Of a stretch of DNA of 64,000 bases, positions 15,776-26,100 are shown in pieces. The translations under genes were made by a program, and so were the position numbers. Numbering within the stretch: the first letter of the stretch is position 1; each line of letters begins with the position of its first letter. Origin of the DNA: Methylopila sp. M107 (GTDB lineage Bacteria; Pseudomonadota; Alphaproteobacteria; Rhizobiales; Methylopilaceae); assembly GCF_000384475.1 (NCBI RefSeq), contig NZ_ARWB01000001.1, forward strand, positions 2,460,176-2,524,175, written 5' to 3'. A model generated the notes under the pieces. The model was not told where the DNA came from. It was given only the letters and a program-made list of their open reading frames with translations, and did no database searches.

Positions 15776-16822
15776 TTATCGGAAACCGCCTGTGCTGCGA
15801 ATGGTGAGATCACGGAGCGCGTCGTCGACAAATCGATTCTGCTGTCTCCTGAGCTCGTCTTCGGCGGCCTGGGTTGCGGACAGTCTTACGATCCTTGTGC
15901 CCTTGGCCGTGTCCTGCTCCACGTCTTTCGGCAACGAAACCGTCACGATGAGCTTGTGATTTTCCGATCGTGAGAAACTGGTCGTGCCGCTTGCGTCGGT
16001 CAGGCGGGTGGCGGGCGATGAATTCAACAAGGTGATGTTGGGGTTCACGCCCAACCCGAAGGCGGTTTTAAACTCCAACGTATCTGCAAACGTTTTGAGA
16101 GATTTGTCGTTTTCTTTCAGGTTGCCGTATTTGTTGATCTCGAAGAACGATGCGAAAAACTCGATCATACCGATCTCCCCGGAGATCGGGTAAACCAGGT
16201 TCACGCTGTAGATTTCGTTGCGACAATAGTTCCTGAATTTTTCTGTCAGCATGTCTTCAAAGGTGTCAGACATGATGAAGTTTCGAGTGTTGGAACGTGA
16301 GCGATCATTGCTCGGAATTGCGCCCAACTTAAGTATTGAGTGATCAAATAGTCGCAACAGATTGAACGTCGCCGAGATATTGTTGACTTCAGTTCCGTTC
16401 AGCGAAAAATCATAAGCCACCGCGGCATTCTGAAATTCGTCTCCGAGTTTTCGAATATTCCAGCTTATTTTCTTCTTCTCGACATCCAGATCGTAATCTT
16501 CATCGCCTAGAAATTTGTCGGCGATTTTCTTGTCGCCCTCATTGCCGTGGTTTTTCAGGTATTCCGCCAGAATTCTTACGATAGACCGTTGGGACTCACA
16601 TCTGATATGTTTGACGATCTTGTAGGTTGCCGTATAGATCGTATTCGGATTCTCGAAATTGAATTTGGCGCCGATTTGAGAATTTCGATCCTCTAGAGGA
16701 GGATTGGCGTATTTCGTGTTCGCCAGTATTATGTTGGTGTCCGGGATCGGTTTGGCGGCGCATCCCGCCGTGAGAATGCCGGCCGACAGAACGGCGGCCA
16801 ACCTCGACTTGTATTTGACCAT
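15776..16822 (-). CDS. Orphan lipoprotein in an AT-rich island
   Basis: A 348-residue predicted lipoprotein I do not recognise. It has a Lys/Arg start, a hydrophobic core and a lipobox LTAGC at about residues 17-21. The mature part is soluble, rich in Asn, Lys and Ile, and ends with an acidic/Arg C-terminus (QAAEDELRRQQNRFVDDALR). Its base composition is clearly AT-richer than all neighbours and its codon use is different (AAA, TTT and ATT are frequent). GGGGAA precedes MVKYKSR. It looks like recent horizontal gain. No transposase or attachment site is visible. Confidence 0.75.
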   Translation of the reverse strand: MVKYKSRLAAVLSAGILTAGCAAKPIPDTNIILANTKYANPPLEDRNSQIGAKFNFENPNTIYTATYKIVKHIRCESQRSIVRILAEYLKNHGNEGDKKIADKFLGDEDYDLDVEKKKISWNIRKLGDEFQNAAVAYDFSLNGTEVNNISATFNLLRLFDHSILKLGAIPSNDRSRSNTRNFIMSDTFEDMLTEKFRNYCRNEIYSVNLVYPISGEIGMIEFFASFFEINKYGNLKENDKSLKTFADTLEFKTAFGLGVNPNITLLNSSPATRLTDASGTTSFSRSENHKLIVTVSLPKDVEQDTAKGTRIVRLSATQAAEDELRRQQNRFVDDALRDLTIRSTGGFR

Positions 16823-17132
16823 GTAGCTTCCCCCGAAGCGGCCGAACGTGGAGCTGTTCGGCAATGCGGGAAGTGTGCTGCATTGAAATCATTGCTGCAC
16901 GTCGAAAATTTACGAATTTTTGATGTATTTGGTGTTCCAGATCGGCGAAATTGCTGTCGTGCATGAAAATTGTGCGCATCGTAATCTGTTCTGCAAGTAA
17001 TCGATGCATGTGGGGCGTCGATCGCAAAGTGTCGCGCTGATCTCCCCAATCACGCTGATGGCGGCTTGTCTGTCGCCCGCTCGAACTGTCTTGACCGGCG
17101 CGTGCTCGATTTCCACGCGTCGCGATCCGAGG

Positions 17133-17279
17133 GACAGCTGAGAGCTGTCGTACTCTCTACCGACGCCGATTGCGGCGGAGCGATAACGCGTCCCGTCGCG
17201 CCTCCTCCGCCTTGCCTCTCCCGCCCCAATCCTTTAGCAAGCCGCGGGAGAACCCCGGCTCTCCCGAGCCGGGTTTTTT
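17133..17279 (+). ncRNA. Candidate small RNA or structured purA leader
   Basis: Three stem-loops lie in a row: GACAGCT/AGCTGTC (17133-17149), TCTCCCGC/GCGGGAGA (17217-17251), and a terminator (17254-17279). An unpaired CCTCCTCC anti-Shine-Dalgarno stretch lies at about 17201-17208. The second and third hairpins can be replaced by a CGGGAG/CTCCCG pairing (17245-17250 with 17261-17266), as in attenuators. It could be a trans-acting sRNA or a purA attenuator. The rest of the 16823-17318 gap is AT-rich with no gene seen. Confidence 0.4.
17254..17279 (+). terminator. Intrinsic terminator 40 bases before purA
   Basis: CCCGGCTC and GAGCCGGG pair over a TCCC loop and are followed by six T residues. 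The nearest upstream gene on this strand ends 1.6 kb away, so the terminator must serve a small transcript or the purA leader. Confidence 0.8.
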
Positions 17280-17318
17280 GTTGTCCGGACCGCAAGCCGC
17301 GCGGAAGGATTTTGGATA

Positions 17319-18617
17319 ATGGCGAACGTCGTGGTTGTCGGCGCCCAATGGGGCGACGAAGGCAAGGGCAAGATCGTCGACTGGCTGTCGGAGAAAGCCG
17401 ACGTCGTCGTGCGCTTCCAGGGCGGCCACAACGCCGGCCACACGCTCGTCATCGACGGCGTCGTCTACAAGCTCAGCCTCCTGCCTTCCGGCGTCGTGCG
17501 GCCCGGCAAGCTCTCCGTCATCGGCAATGGCGTCGTGGTCGACCCGCACGCCCTCGCGGACGAGATTTCCCGGCTGCAGGGGCAGGGCGTCACGATCACG
17601 CCCGAGACGCTGAAGGTCGCCGACAACGCCACGCTGATCCTCTCGGTCCACCGCGAACTGGACTCGTTGCGCGAAGAGGGCTCTCCCGAGGGCGCCAAGA
17701 TCGGCACCACCAAGCGCGGCATCGGACCGGCTTACGAGGACAAGGTCGGCCGCAGGGCCATCCGCCTGCGCGACCTCGCCAACCTGCCGACGCTCGGGCC
17801 CAAGATCGACCGGCTGCTCAGCCACCACAACGCGCTGCGCCGCGGCTTCGGGCTGGAGGAGCTGACCGCGCAGTCGATCTATGACGAGCTCGCCTCCGCC
17901 GCGCCCAAGGTGCTGCCTTACGTCGACGCGACCTGGGAGATCCTCGAGAAGCGGCGAAGCGAGGGCGACCGCATCCTGTTCGAGGGCGCGCAAGGCGCGC
18001 TGCTCGACGTCGACCACGGCACCTATCCGTTCGTGACCTCGTCCAACACGACGGCCGGCCAGGCGGCCACGGGGTCGGGCCTCGGGCCGAAGGCGGTCGG
18101 CTTCGTGCTCGGCATCGCCAAGGCCTATGCGACGCGTGTCGGCGAGGGGCCGTTCCCGACAGAACTGACCGACGAGACCGGCCGGACCATCGGCGAGCGC
18201 GGTCACGAATTCGGCACCGTCACGGGCCGGCCGCGCCGCTGCGGCTGGCTCGACGCCGTCGCGCTGCGGCAGACGGCCTCGATCTCCGGCATCGACGGCA
18301 TCGCGCTGACCAAGCTCGACGTGCTCGACGGCTTCGACGAGATCAAGATCTGCACCGCCTACGAGCTCGACGGCGGCACTGTGCACCGCCTGCCCGCGAG
18401 CCAGGGCGCGCAGTCGCGCGTCCGCCCGATCTACGAGACCGTCAAGGGCTGGCCGGGCGAGACCACCCGGGGCGCGCGCTCTTGGGGCGACCTGCCCGCG
18501 CAGGCCGTGAAGTATGTGCGGCGCGTGGAGGAGCTGATCGAGTGTCCGATCACGCTGGTGTCGACCTCGCCGGAGCGCGCCGATACGATCCTCGTGTCCG
18601 ACCCGTTCGAAGGGTAG
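17319..18617 (+). CDS. purA: Adenylosuccinate synthetase
   Basis: A 432-residue cytosolic enzyme that joins IMP and aspartate using GTP, the first committed step to AMP. The GTP loop QWGDEGKGK lies at residues 10-18 and the catalytic GGHNAGH near residue 36. Further family blocks are [34 protein letters not shown] and [16 protein letters not shown]. Length matches the family. GGAAGGA precedes the ATG. A terminator-like hairpin lies upstream, so readthrough or a promoter downstream of it must supply transcription. Confidence 0.98.
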   Translation: MANVVVVGAQWGDEGKGKIVDWLSEKADVVVRFQGGHNAGHTLVIDGVVYKLSLLPSGVVRPGKLSVIGNGVVVDPHALADEISRLQGQGVTITPETLKVADNATLILSVHRELDSLREEGSPEGAKIGTTKRGIGPAYEDKVGRRAIRLRDLANLPTLGPKIDRLLSHHNALRRGFGLEELTAQSIYDELASAAPKVLPYVDATWEILEKRRSEGDRILFEGAQGALLDVDHGTYPFVTSSNTTAGQAATGSGLGPKAVGFVLGIAKAYATRVGEGPFPTELTDETGRTIGERGHEFGTVTGRPRRCGWLDAVALRQTASISGIDGIALTKLDVLDGFDEIKICTAYELDGGTVHRLPASQGAQSRVRPIYETVKGWPGETTRGARSWGDLPAQAVKYVRRVEELIECPITLVSTSPERADTILVSDPFEG

Positions 18618-18732
18618 AAGCCAACCCTTCGACGAACGCCGCGACGGCGGGCGGAATATAAGTTAATCGCGGAGCTCACCGTGTCTTTCGCGCCCTCGAC
18701 TGAACGGGGGCGCTGGCTTATGTCGGAACGTC

Positions 18733-20217
18733 ATGGCGGACTATTTCCCAGTCATCTCGCGCGCGGTCTCCGGTCTCGATCCGAACACCGGGGAGGCGCG
18801 CCGAAAGGTCTATGAGCGCGCGCGCGCCGCGATCGTGAAGCAATTGCGCGCGATCGACCCGCCGGTGGCCGAAGAGGACATCTCGCGCGAGCGCATGCAG
18901 CTCGAGGAGGCGATCCGCCGCGTCGAGGCGGAGGCGGCCGGCCGCGAGAGCCCTGCGTCGCCCGCGCCCGCCGCGCCGAAGCCGGCCGCGCCGAGGGTCG
19001 CCGATCCCCAGCCCGCTCCGAAGGCGCCGGTCTCGGCTGCGCCCCAGCGGCCGTCCGCCCCGATCTCCAGACCGGCCGCAGAGCCTGGTCCGTCCGGCCC
19101 CGCGAACGACAAGGCCGCGCCCCGTCCGGCGAAATCCGGCCCCGCGAAACGCGCGGACGGACGCCCCATCGTCCAGCCGGGCCGGGACGCCAGAAGCGGC
19201 TCCGGAAACAAGCCCTCCGCGGGCAAGCGGTCCGCGCCCGTGATCGCGCTCGGCGCCCTCGCCGTCATCGCGGTCGTCACCGGCCTGTTCGCGGCGCGCG
19301 GCCAGATCGCGGCGCTGTTCTCGGGCGGCGCGCCGACCGAAGTGGCCCAGACGCCGGCTGAGACCAAGCCCGGCGGCGAGCAGGCGCCGGCCGCGCCGCA
19401 GGCCGAGACCAAGAGCGACGACCGCCTGCCGCAGGAGCAGGCCGCGCAGGACCAGCAGGCCCCGGCGCCCGCCGCCCAGGACGCGCCTGAGCCGGACAAG
19501 GCCGAGCCGCAGACGCCGGCGGCCCCGCCCGCCGCCGAGGCGCCGGCCCCGCAGGCCGAGCAGCAGGCGCGCGCCCCCGAGGCGACAGAGCCCGCGCCAG
19601 CCCCGTCGCCGGCTCCCGCGGCTCCGTCCGACGCCGCCCAGCCGGCGGGCCCGCTCGTGGCGCAGCGCGCCGTGCTCTATGAAGAGGGGCCGAACCAGCA
19701 GTCCGGCGAGGCGCTTACGGGCTCGGTGCTGTGGCGCACGGAATCGGTGAGCGGCGGCTCGAACCAGCCGCTGGACACCGCGCTCCGGGGCGAGATCGAG
19801 ATCCCCGCCCGCAACCTGCGCGCCGTGGTGACCATCCGCCGGAACGCCGACGCGACGCTGCCGGCGAGCCACACGATCGAGGTCCAGTTCAAGCTGCCGC
19901 CGGACTTCCCCAACGCCGGCGTCTCGAACGTGCCGGGCGTGCTGATGAAGACCGACGAATCCGCGCGCGGCGCGGCGGTCTCGGGCCTGTCCGTCAAGGT
20001 GACGAACGGCTTCTTCCTGATCGGCCTGTCGAATGTCGACAGCGAGAAGTCGGTCAACGAGCAACTGCTGCGCGACCGCAGCTGGATCGACATCCCGATC
20101 CTCTACGACAACGGCCGCCGCGCCGTGCTGACGCTGGAGAAGGGGACGCCCGGCAAGCAGGCCTTCGACCAGGCTTTCGACGCCTGGAAGAGCGCCTCCA
20201 CCGCCCCGCGCCCTTAA
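18733..20217 (+). CDS. Pro/Ala-rich single-pass membrane protein, function unknown
   Basis: A 494-residue protein in four parts. Residues 1-75 are a helical cytosolic head (MADYFPVISRAVSGLDPNTG and a coiled-coil-like RERMQLEEAIRRVEAEA). Next comes a Pro/Ala-rich linker, then one membrane helix near residue 180 (APVIALGALAVIAVVTGLFA). After a second long Pro/Ala/Gln linker, a folded C-terminal domain of about 170 residues starts at VAQRAVLYEEGP. As far as I recall, similar proteins follow purA in other Hyphomicrobiales, but no function is established. The topology suggests it spans the periplasm or peptidoglycan. Confidence 0.75.
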   Translation: MADYFPVISRAVSGLDPNTGEARRKVYERARAAIVKQLRAIDPPVAEEDISRERMQLEEAIRRVEAEAAGRESPASPAPAAPKPAAPRVADPQPAPKAPVSAAPQRPSAPISRPAAEPGPSGPANDKAAPRPAKSGPAKRADGRPIVQPGRDARSGSGNKPSAGKRSAPVIALGALAVIAVVTGLFAARGQIAALFSGGAPTEVAQTPAETKPGGEQAPAAPQAETKSDDRLPQEQAAQDQQAPAPAAQDAPEPDKAEPQTPAAPPAAEAPAPQAEQQARAPEATEPAPAPSPAPAAPSDAAQPAGPLVAQRAVLYEEGPNQQSGEALTGSVLWRTESVSGGSNQPLDTALRGEIEIPARNLRAVVTIRRNADATLPASHTIEVQFKLPPDFPNAGVSNVPGVLMKTDESARGAAVSGLSVKVTNGFFLIGLSNVDSEKSVNEQLLRDRSWIDIPILYDNGRRAVLTLEKGTPGKQAFDQAFDAWKSASTAPRP

Positions 20218-20240
20218 AGCGCGGGCGCTTCGGGGGAGTC

Positions 20241-20349
20241 GTCACCCCGGCCTTATGGGCGCGGGTCCGGATCAAACCCCCTCGCGAGACGTCCGGGAGC
20301 GTCTGGGTTTCTGTATTCCGGCCTTTCGCAGCGCTTCAGCCGGAATGAC
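20241..20349. repeat. Degenerate palindromic element
   Basis: GTCACCCCGGCC at the left and GGCCTTTC...CCGGAATGAC at the right form a loose inverted pair related to the next element. It occupies the first part of the 393-base gap after the purA-linked gene. Confidence 0.4.
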
Positions 20350-20426
20350 GTGAGATCCGCCTGATCCGATCGCGCCGCTGAAACGGCTTGTGCGCAGAAG
20401 GGATCGCCGCGCTGGCAATGTGCAGC

Positions 20427-20529
20427 GTCATTCCGGGCGGAGGCCGCCCGGAATCCAGAAACTCAATGTTCACAGCAATTTAAGTGAGGTTGGCGTTTCT
20501 GGATCCCGGCCCTGACGGCCGGGATGACA
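20427..20529. repeat. Palindromic element (GTCATTCCGGGC type)
   Basis: Nested arms GTCATTCCGGGC and GCCGGGATGAC enclose matching TCCAGAAAC and GTTTCTGGA units. It is downstream of the PKS operon's last gene, and convergent transcription from both sides ends around it. Confidence 0.7.
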
Positions 20530-20610
20530 GACTGTCTCGCGTCGCTCGATAGTGGAAACGCGCCAGATCACCGCGTCGCGGATGGAACGGGCCGAACCGA
20601 GCCGCTCGCG

Positions 20611-21777
20611 TCAAAGCGGCTTCGAATACATCCGCCAGGTCTTGGTGTGTTGGGCCGGCATGCCGCGCACCAGATTGATGATCGGGCGGTTCTCCTCGAG
20701 CATCCAGCTGACCTCCAGCCGTTCGACGCCGGCGCCCTTCGCCTTGGTCAGCGAGTCGGCCAGCAGCATGGCCGCCGTCATCGCCCCGACGCGCGTGCCG
20801 CGATACGCGCGCCGCACGCCGATCAGCGGCACACGGGCGCGGCTGACGCCGGAAACCTTGAGGCGCCACAGCAGCTTCGCCCAGCCGAACGGCACCAATC
20901 GTCCGCCGAGGTCGCGCACGGCCTCGTTGACGTCCGGCACCATGACGATCATGCCGATCGGTTCGCCGAGCCAGAAGGCCAGCGTCGACCAGTCGCTCGG
21001 CAGGACGTCGGCCGCGAGCTCGGCCAGGAATTTCGATTCCTCCATCGTGGAGGGCACCGAACCCCAGTTGTCCGCCCAGGCGTCGTTGTAGATCGACAGC
21101 ATCTGGCCGAGCGCGTCGGGCCCGACGGCGGGCCGCAGCTCCAAATTCTTGCCGTCGGCCCATCGCCCGCGGGCCCGCGCCACGCGCTGCGGCAGGCGGC
21201 TGGTCGGGACCGCCCCCTCATAGCCGACAATGTCCTTCACGCCGCGGAAGCCGAGCCGCTCGAGCTGCTTTGCGTAGTAGGGCGGCGCGTAGTTGGTGTG
21301 GGTCGTCGAGCGGTTTCCGTAGCCGAAGACCTGCAGCCCGCATTCGTGGTTGACCGAGGCGCAATAGGGCCCCGCGATCTGCGTGAGCCCGCGCGCGCGC
21401 AGGAAGTCGGAGGCGGTGTCGAACAGCGCGTCCCAGACGGCGTCGTCGTCGATCGCCTCCAGGAAGCCGAAATGGCCGGCGCCGTCCTTGTGCTTCTCCA
21501 GATGCGCGTGATGCTGCACGGCGTAGATCCGCCCGACGGGCTTGCCGTCGCGGAACGCCGTCCACGACATGCCGTCATTGGCGCGCGCGAACGGCGTCGC
21601 GAGCGGCGGCATGAAGTCCTTGACCTCCTTGTGGAGGCGCGGCGTGAAGGCGGGATCGCCGCCCTGCGCGACGAGCTCCGCCTTCCAGAACGCGTCGACG
21701 TCGCGCACCGTTTCGAGCGGGCGAACCTCGATGCCGCTTGCGGCGGTCTTGCCTGCGGTTCGCTGGGCGGTGGCCAA
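20611..21777 (-). CDS. GNAT-fold acyltransferase, candidate ceramide-synthase-type N-acyltransferase
   Basis: A 388-residue protein with a C-terminal GNAT domain. The acyl-CoA/ACP loop is GVRRAYRGTRVGA near residue 325, followed by LEVSWMLEENRPIINL and a final KTWRMYSKPL. The larger N-terminal half (DAFWKAELVAQGGDPAF; GPYCASVNHECGLQVFGYGN) fits a family often labelled dATP pyrophosphohydrolase or N-acetyltransferase. From memory, the Caulobacter bacterial ceramide synthase belongs to this type. It starts ten bases after the oxoamine synthase stop, so it belongs to the PKS operon. I infer N-acylation of the amino-ketone product, which is untested. Confidence 0.7.
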   Translation of the reverse strand: MATAQRTAGKTAASGIEVRPLETVRDVDAFWKAELVAQGGDPAFTPRLHKEVKDFMPPLATPFARANDGMSWTAFRDGKPVGRIYAVQHHAHLEKHKDGAGHFGFLEAIDDDAVWDALFDTASDFLRARGLTQIAGPYCASVNHECGLQVFGYGNRSTTHTNYAPPYYAKQLERLGFRGVKDIVGYEGAVPTSRLPQRVARARGRWADGKNLELRPAVGPDALGQMLSIYNDAWADNWGSVPSTMEESKFLAELAADVLPSDWSTLAFWLGEPIGMIVMVPDVNEAVRDLGGRLVPFGWAKLLWRLKVSGVSRARVPLIGVRRAYRGTRVGAMTAAMLLADSLTKAKGAGVERLEVSWMLEENRPIINLVRGMPAQHTKTWRMYSKPL

Positions 21778-21787
21778 TTTCCCGGCT

Positions 21788-23179
21788 CTACCGCGTCGCC
21801 TTGGCGAGCGCCGCCGCCATCTTGAAGCCGAAGCCGGCCTTGGCGAGATTGTCGAGTTCGTCGGCCGTCACGGCGACCGCCTCGTCGATCTGCTCGAAGG
21901 TGTGGTCGGCGGTCAGGAAGTATCTGAGCCGCGCCGCGCGCTCCGGCACGGCCGGATGCACGATCGGCAGCGCGTTGACGCCGCGCTCCCGCAGCTTGTT
22001 GGCGAGATGCACGGCGCGGAGCGAATCGCCGATCATCACGGGCACGATCGCGGTGCCGCTCGCGGTGCCGACGTCGAGCCCGCGGGCCTTGGCCTGCTCG
22101 ACGAAGCGCAGCCCGTTGGCGCGCAGCTTGGTCACGCGCTCCGGCTCGCGCTGAAGGATGTCGAAGCACGCGATCGCGGCGGCCGCGACCGCCGGCGGCA
22201 TGCCGACCGAATAGACGAAGCCGGGCGCGGAGAACTTCAGATATTCGACGAGGCTCTGCGAGGCCGCGATGTAGCCGCCGCAGCCGGACAGCGTCTTGGA
22301 GAGCGTGCCCATCCAGATGTCGACGTCCCGCGGGTCGACGCCGCACTCCTCGGCGATCCCGCCGCCGGTCTCGCCCAGCACGCCGAGCGAATGGGCCTCG
22401 TCGACCATCAGCCAGAAGCCGTAGCGGTCGCGCATCTTCACGAGGCGCGCGAGGTCGGGGAAGTCGCCGTCCATCGAATAGAGGCCCTCGACCGCGACCA
22501 GCACGCGCTCATGCGCATGGGCCTGCTGGATGAGGATTTCTTCCAGCGCGTCGAGGTCGTTATGGGCGAACATGCGCCGCGCGGCGCCCGACAGCGTCGC
22601 CCCGACCACGATCGAGTTGTGCGCAAGCGCGTCGTAGACGATCAGGTCGTTCTTGCGCATCAGATGGCCGATGGCCGAGACGTTCGTGGCGTGGCCCGAC
22701 ACGAACACGACGGCGTCGTCGGTCCCGTAATAGGACGCGATCCTGCCTTCGAGCTCCCGGTGGATCAGGCGTTCGCCCGCGACCACGCGGCTTGCAGAAG
22801 CCGAGACGCCGTAATGGTCGATCGCGGCCTTGGCGGCGGCGGCGACCTCCGGGTGCCCATTGAGGCCGAGATAGTTGTAGGACGCGAAGTTGATCAGCGT
22901 CTTGCCGTCGAGCTGGATGGTGGCGCCGGCGCAGCCGTCATGCAGGGCGAAGAACGGGTTCTGCACGCCGAGGAGGTCGCCGACCGCCTGCTGGGTGCGG
23001 ACGTCCTTCAGCTCCGGCAGGTCGGCGAAGCGGTCGCCGCGCTTGACCTTGCGCGTCACGATGGTCGGCGTCGGCCCCGAGCGCGCCGCCGGCTCCTGCT
23101 TGGGCTGGGTGCGGATCGCGCCCAGGATGCCGTCCTTCGCGGAGCGCGAAAGCGCCCCGATGCCACGTCGTTCGCTCAT
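21788..23179 (-). CDS. Alpha-oxoamine synthase (serine palmitoyltransferase / KBL / AONS type)
   Basis: A 463-residue PLP enzyme that condenses an acyl thioester with an amino acid, with loss of CO2, to give an alpha-amino ketone. Visible marks are FASYNYLGLNGHPEV near residue 85 (the SYNYLG block is typical of serine palmitoyltransferases), VDEAHSLGVLG, and the PLP lysine in GTLSKTLSGCGGYIA at about residue 297. An extra N-terminal segment of about 75 residues precedes the core. It lies ten bases after the PKS, which has no thioesterase, so it probably takes the chain from the PKS carrier protein. The amino acid partner is not readable. Confidence 0.88.
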   Translation of the reverse strand: MSERRGIGALSRSAKDGILGAIRTQPKQEPAARSGPTPTIVTRKVKRGDRFADLPELKDVRTQQAVGDLLGVQNPFFALHDGCAGATIQLDGKTLINFASYNYLGLNGHPEVAAAAKAAIDHYGVSASASRVVAGERLIHRELEGRIASYYGTDDAVVFVSGHATNVSAIGHLMRKNDLIVYDALAHNSIVVGATLSGAARRMFAHNDLDALEEILIQQAHAHERVLVAVEGLYSMDGDFPDLARLVKMRDRYGFWLMVDEAHSLGVLGETGGGIAEECGVDPRDVDIWMGTLSKTLSGCGGYIAASQSLVEYLKFSAPGFVYSVGMPPAVAAAAIACFDILQREPERVTKLRANGLRFVEQAKARGLDVGTASGTAIVPVMIGDSLRAVHLANKLRERGVNALPIVHPAVPERAARLRYFLTADHTFEQIDEAVAVTADELDNLAKAGFGFKMAAALAKATR

Positions 23180-23189
23180 GATACCGCCG

Positions 23190-26100
23190 TCACGCGTTCG
23201 CGCGTCCCATAGACAACCGGCGCGCCTCAACGGCTTCGCCGAACTCGGCCAGTTCTTCCTCGCCAAGTTCGTCGCTGATGTGGCGGCTGGCGAGTTCGGC
23301 GTTGACCGCCCCGCTGTCCGCGCCTGCGTCCGGTTCGTGAATGCGCGACACGATCGACTGGGCGATCGTGAGCAGCGTCGTCGAATCGCCGATCGCGACG
23401 AGCGGCAGCTCGATATCGAAGCGCCTCTCGACGCTCATGCGCAACTCCAGACCCATCAGCGAATCCATGCCGAGTTCGGCGAGCGGCCGCTGCGGCGAGA
23501 TTTCCTTGGCGGGAAGCTTGAGGATACGCGCGACTTCGCCGGTCAGCACCTCGGCCACGATGTCGCGGGCCTCGCGGGCGTCCTTGCCGCGGATCAGAGC
23601 GCCGAGGTCGATCTGCTCGCCGGTGTCCTGCGGACCCATCTCGGCGTCGGCCAGAACCTGGGTGAAGGTCGGGCTGCTGAGATAAGCGAGGTCGCGGCGC
23701 GCCCCGCCCCAGTCGATCGGGGCGATGGTCACGACGCCGGTCACGAGACGCATGTCGCGCTGGGCGAGCACGCGGCCGAGACCTTCGAGCGCTTCCGCGC
23801 CAGACAGCGTGGCGTAGCCGAGCCGCTTCTGGATCTTCTCCTTCACCTCGCCGGTGCGGGCGAGATAGCCGACGTCGCCGAGCGCGCCCCAGGCGATCGC
23901 AAGGCCCGCCTTGCCCGACGCCCGGCGCTTGCGCACCAGCCCTTCGAGCCAGGAATTGGCCGCGACGTAGTTCGCTTGTCCCGGATTGCCGATGACCGTG
24001 GTTGCCGAGGAATAGACCACGAAATCGCCAAGCTTGTCGTCGCGCGTCAGCTTCTCGAGCGCGGCCGCGCCGTCGATCTTCGGACGGAGCGCGACCTCGA
24101 AGGTCGCCTCGTCGAGGTTGGCGAGCAGCGCGTCGTGCAGCACCATGGCGACGTGCCAGGCGCCGCCGATCGGGCCGAGCTCGTTCCGGGTCTCCTTCAG
24201 CGCCTTGTCGAGCGCCTTTTCATCGGCCGCGTCGCAGGCGAACACCTTGACGGTCGCGCCCGCCGCCTCGAGCCGCTTCACGCCTTCCTTGGCGGCGGCG
24301 CTCTTGGCGCCCGAGCGGCCGATCAGCGCGAGCTTGGTCGCGCCCTTGGCCACCAGCCATTCGGCGGTGGCGAGGCCGAAGCCGCCGAGGCCGCCGACCA
24401 TGACGTGCACGCCCTCGGCCGGGGTCCAGGCCGCAGGCTCCGCCGCCGGCAGCTTCGCCGGATCGAGCGGACGCACCACGACCTTGCCGATATGGCCGGA
24501 CTGCTGCATCAGCCGGAAGGCGTCGCGGATCTCGCCCGCCTCGAACACCCGGTACGGCAGCGGCGCGAACACGCCCTTGCCGAACTGCTTCAGCACGTCC
24601 GTGAACAGCCGCTTGCCGAGGTCGCGGCGGTGGATGAACAGCTGGTCGGTGTCGATGCCGAAATAAGCGATGTTGCGGCGGAACGGACGGAGGCCGAGAC
24701 GGGAGTTCGCGTAGTAGTCGCGCTTGCCGAGCTCGAGAAACCGGCCATAGGGCTTCAGGGTCTGGAGCGAACGCTCCATCGCCTCGCCGAACAGCGAGTT
24801 CAGCACCACGTCCACGCCCTGGCCGCCGGTGAGGCGCTTGGTCTCGTCGACGAAGTCGAGATTGCGGCTCGACAGCACATGGGTCGCGCCGAGCGCGCGC
24901 AGCAGGTCGCGCTTCTCGTCGGAACCTGCGGTCGCGATGACCTTGCAGCCCTTCCACAGCGCGATCTGCAGCGCCGAGAGCCCGATGCCGCCCGCGCCGC
25001 CATGGATCAGCACCCACTCGCCGCGACGCACGCGCGCGAGTTCGACGAGCGCGTAATACGAGGTCAGGAAGCAGACCGGGATGGTCGCGCCTTCCTCGAA
25101 GCTGATCGAATCCGGCAGCTTCGCGACGGCGAGCTCCGAGGTCACGACGCGGGAGGCGAAGGAGCCGGACGCGAAGGCCGAGACGCGGTCGCCGACCTTC
25201 AGATCCCGCACGCCCTCGCCGACGGCCGAGACGACGCCGGCGCATTCGATGCCGAGGCCAGGGCCCGAGAAGCCGTCCTCCAGCGCCTCTTCGGGCAGCA
25301 GGCCGAGCGCCCACATGACGTCGCGGAAGTTGAGGCCGACGGCCGAGACGTCGACCGCGACTTCGCCCTTGCCCGGCGCGCGGGCGGGCGCGGCGCGCCA
25401 GCCGAGATCGTCGAGGCCGCCTTCGTTCGATTCGAGCGCGGCGACGCGGGGCGCCTTGGCGCCCGTGGCGGTCTTGGCCGCGGCGACTTCCGGGAGGCCC
25501 GGACGCAGGCGCGGCGCGCTGACGCCCTCGGGACCGATCGCGATCTCGATGTCGGCGCGCGGGGCGTCGATCTCGGATGCGACCGCAGCGGCCGCCGTCT
25601 TCGCGGCGAGCGCCGCGTCGACGTCGATCAGGCGGATGTCGGTGCCGCGGAACTCGTTGCGGACGACGCGCAGATAGCCGCCGATCGCGGCGTTATCGAG
25701 CCGGTCGCGGTCCTGGCCCAGAGCGCCCGCGAGGCTGCCGGGCGCGACGACCCAGAGGCGCGCGCCCGCGGCCTGCGCGGCGCGCGTGAGGCCGAGCAGC
25801 TTGCCGGCGCGCTCGGTCACGGCGACCGATCCCGCGACTTCCGCGGCGTCGAGCGTCACGACGATGTCGGCGGTCGGCTCGCTCGCGCCCTTCGGCGCCG
25901 GCGGCAGGCCGAGGTCGACGACGGCGCCCCAGGCGCCCGCCGCATGGCCGTTGCCGTTGGCGTGGCCGTTCGACGTCGCGCCGGCCTTGGCCTGCTGCGC
26001 GAACCCGTCCGGACGCGCCTGGACCCGGCGGCCCTCGCTTTCGAGCGCCGCCGCGATCGCCTTGGCGAGCGGGCTGACCGCGGTTTCGCCGATGAGCAGG

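Noticed and set aside
21788-23179. Oxoamine synthase as a biotin (BioF) or CqsA-type autoinducer enzyme
   Set aside because: No other biotin or quorum-sensing genes are nearby, and the SYNYLG block and tight linkage to a PKS without thioesterase favour an SPT-like role. CqsA-like chemistry is not fully excluded.
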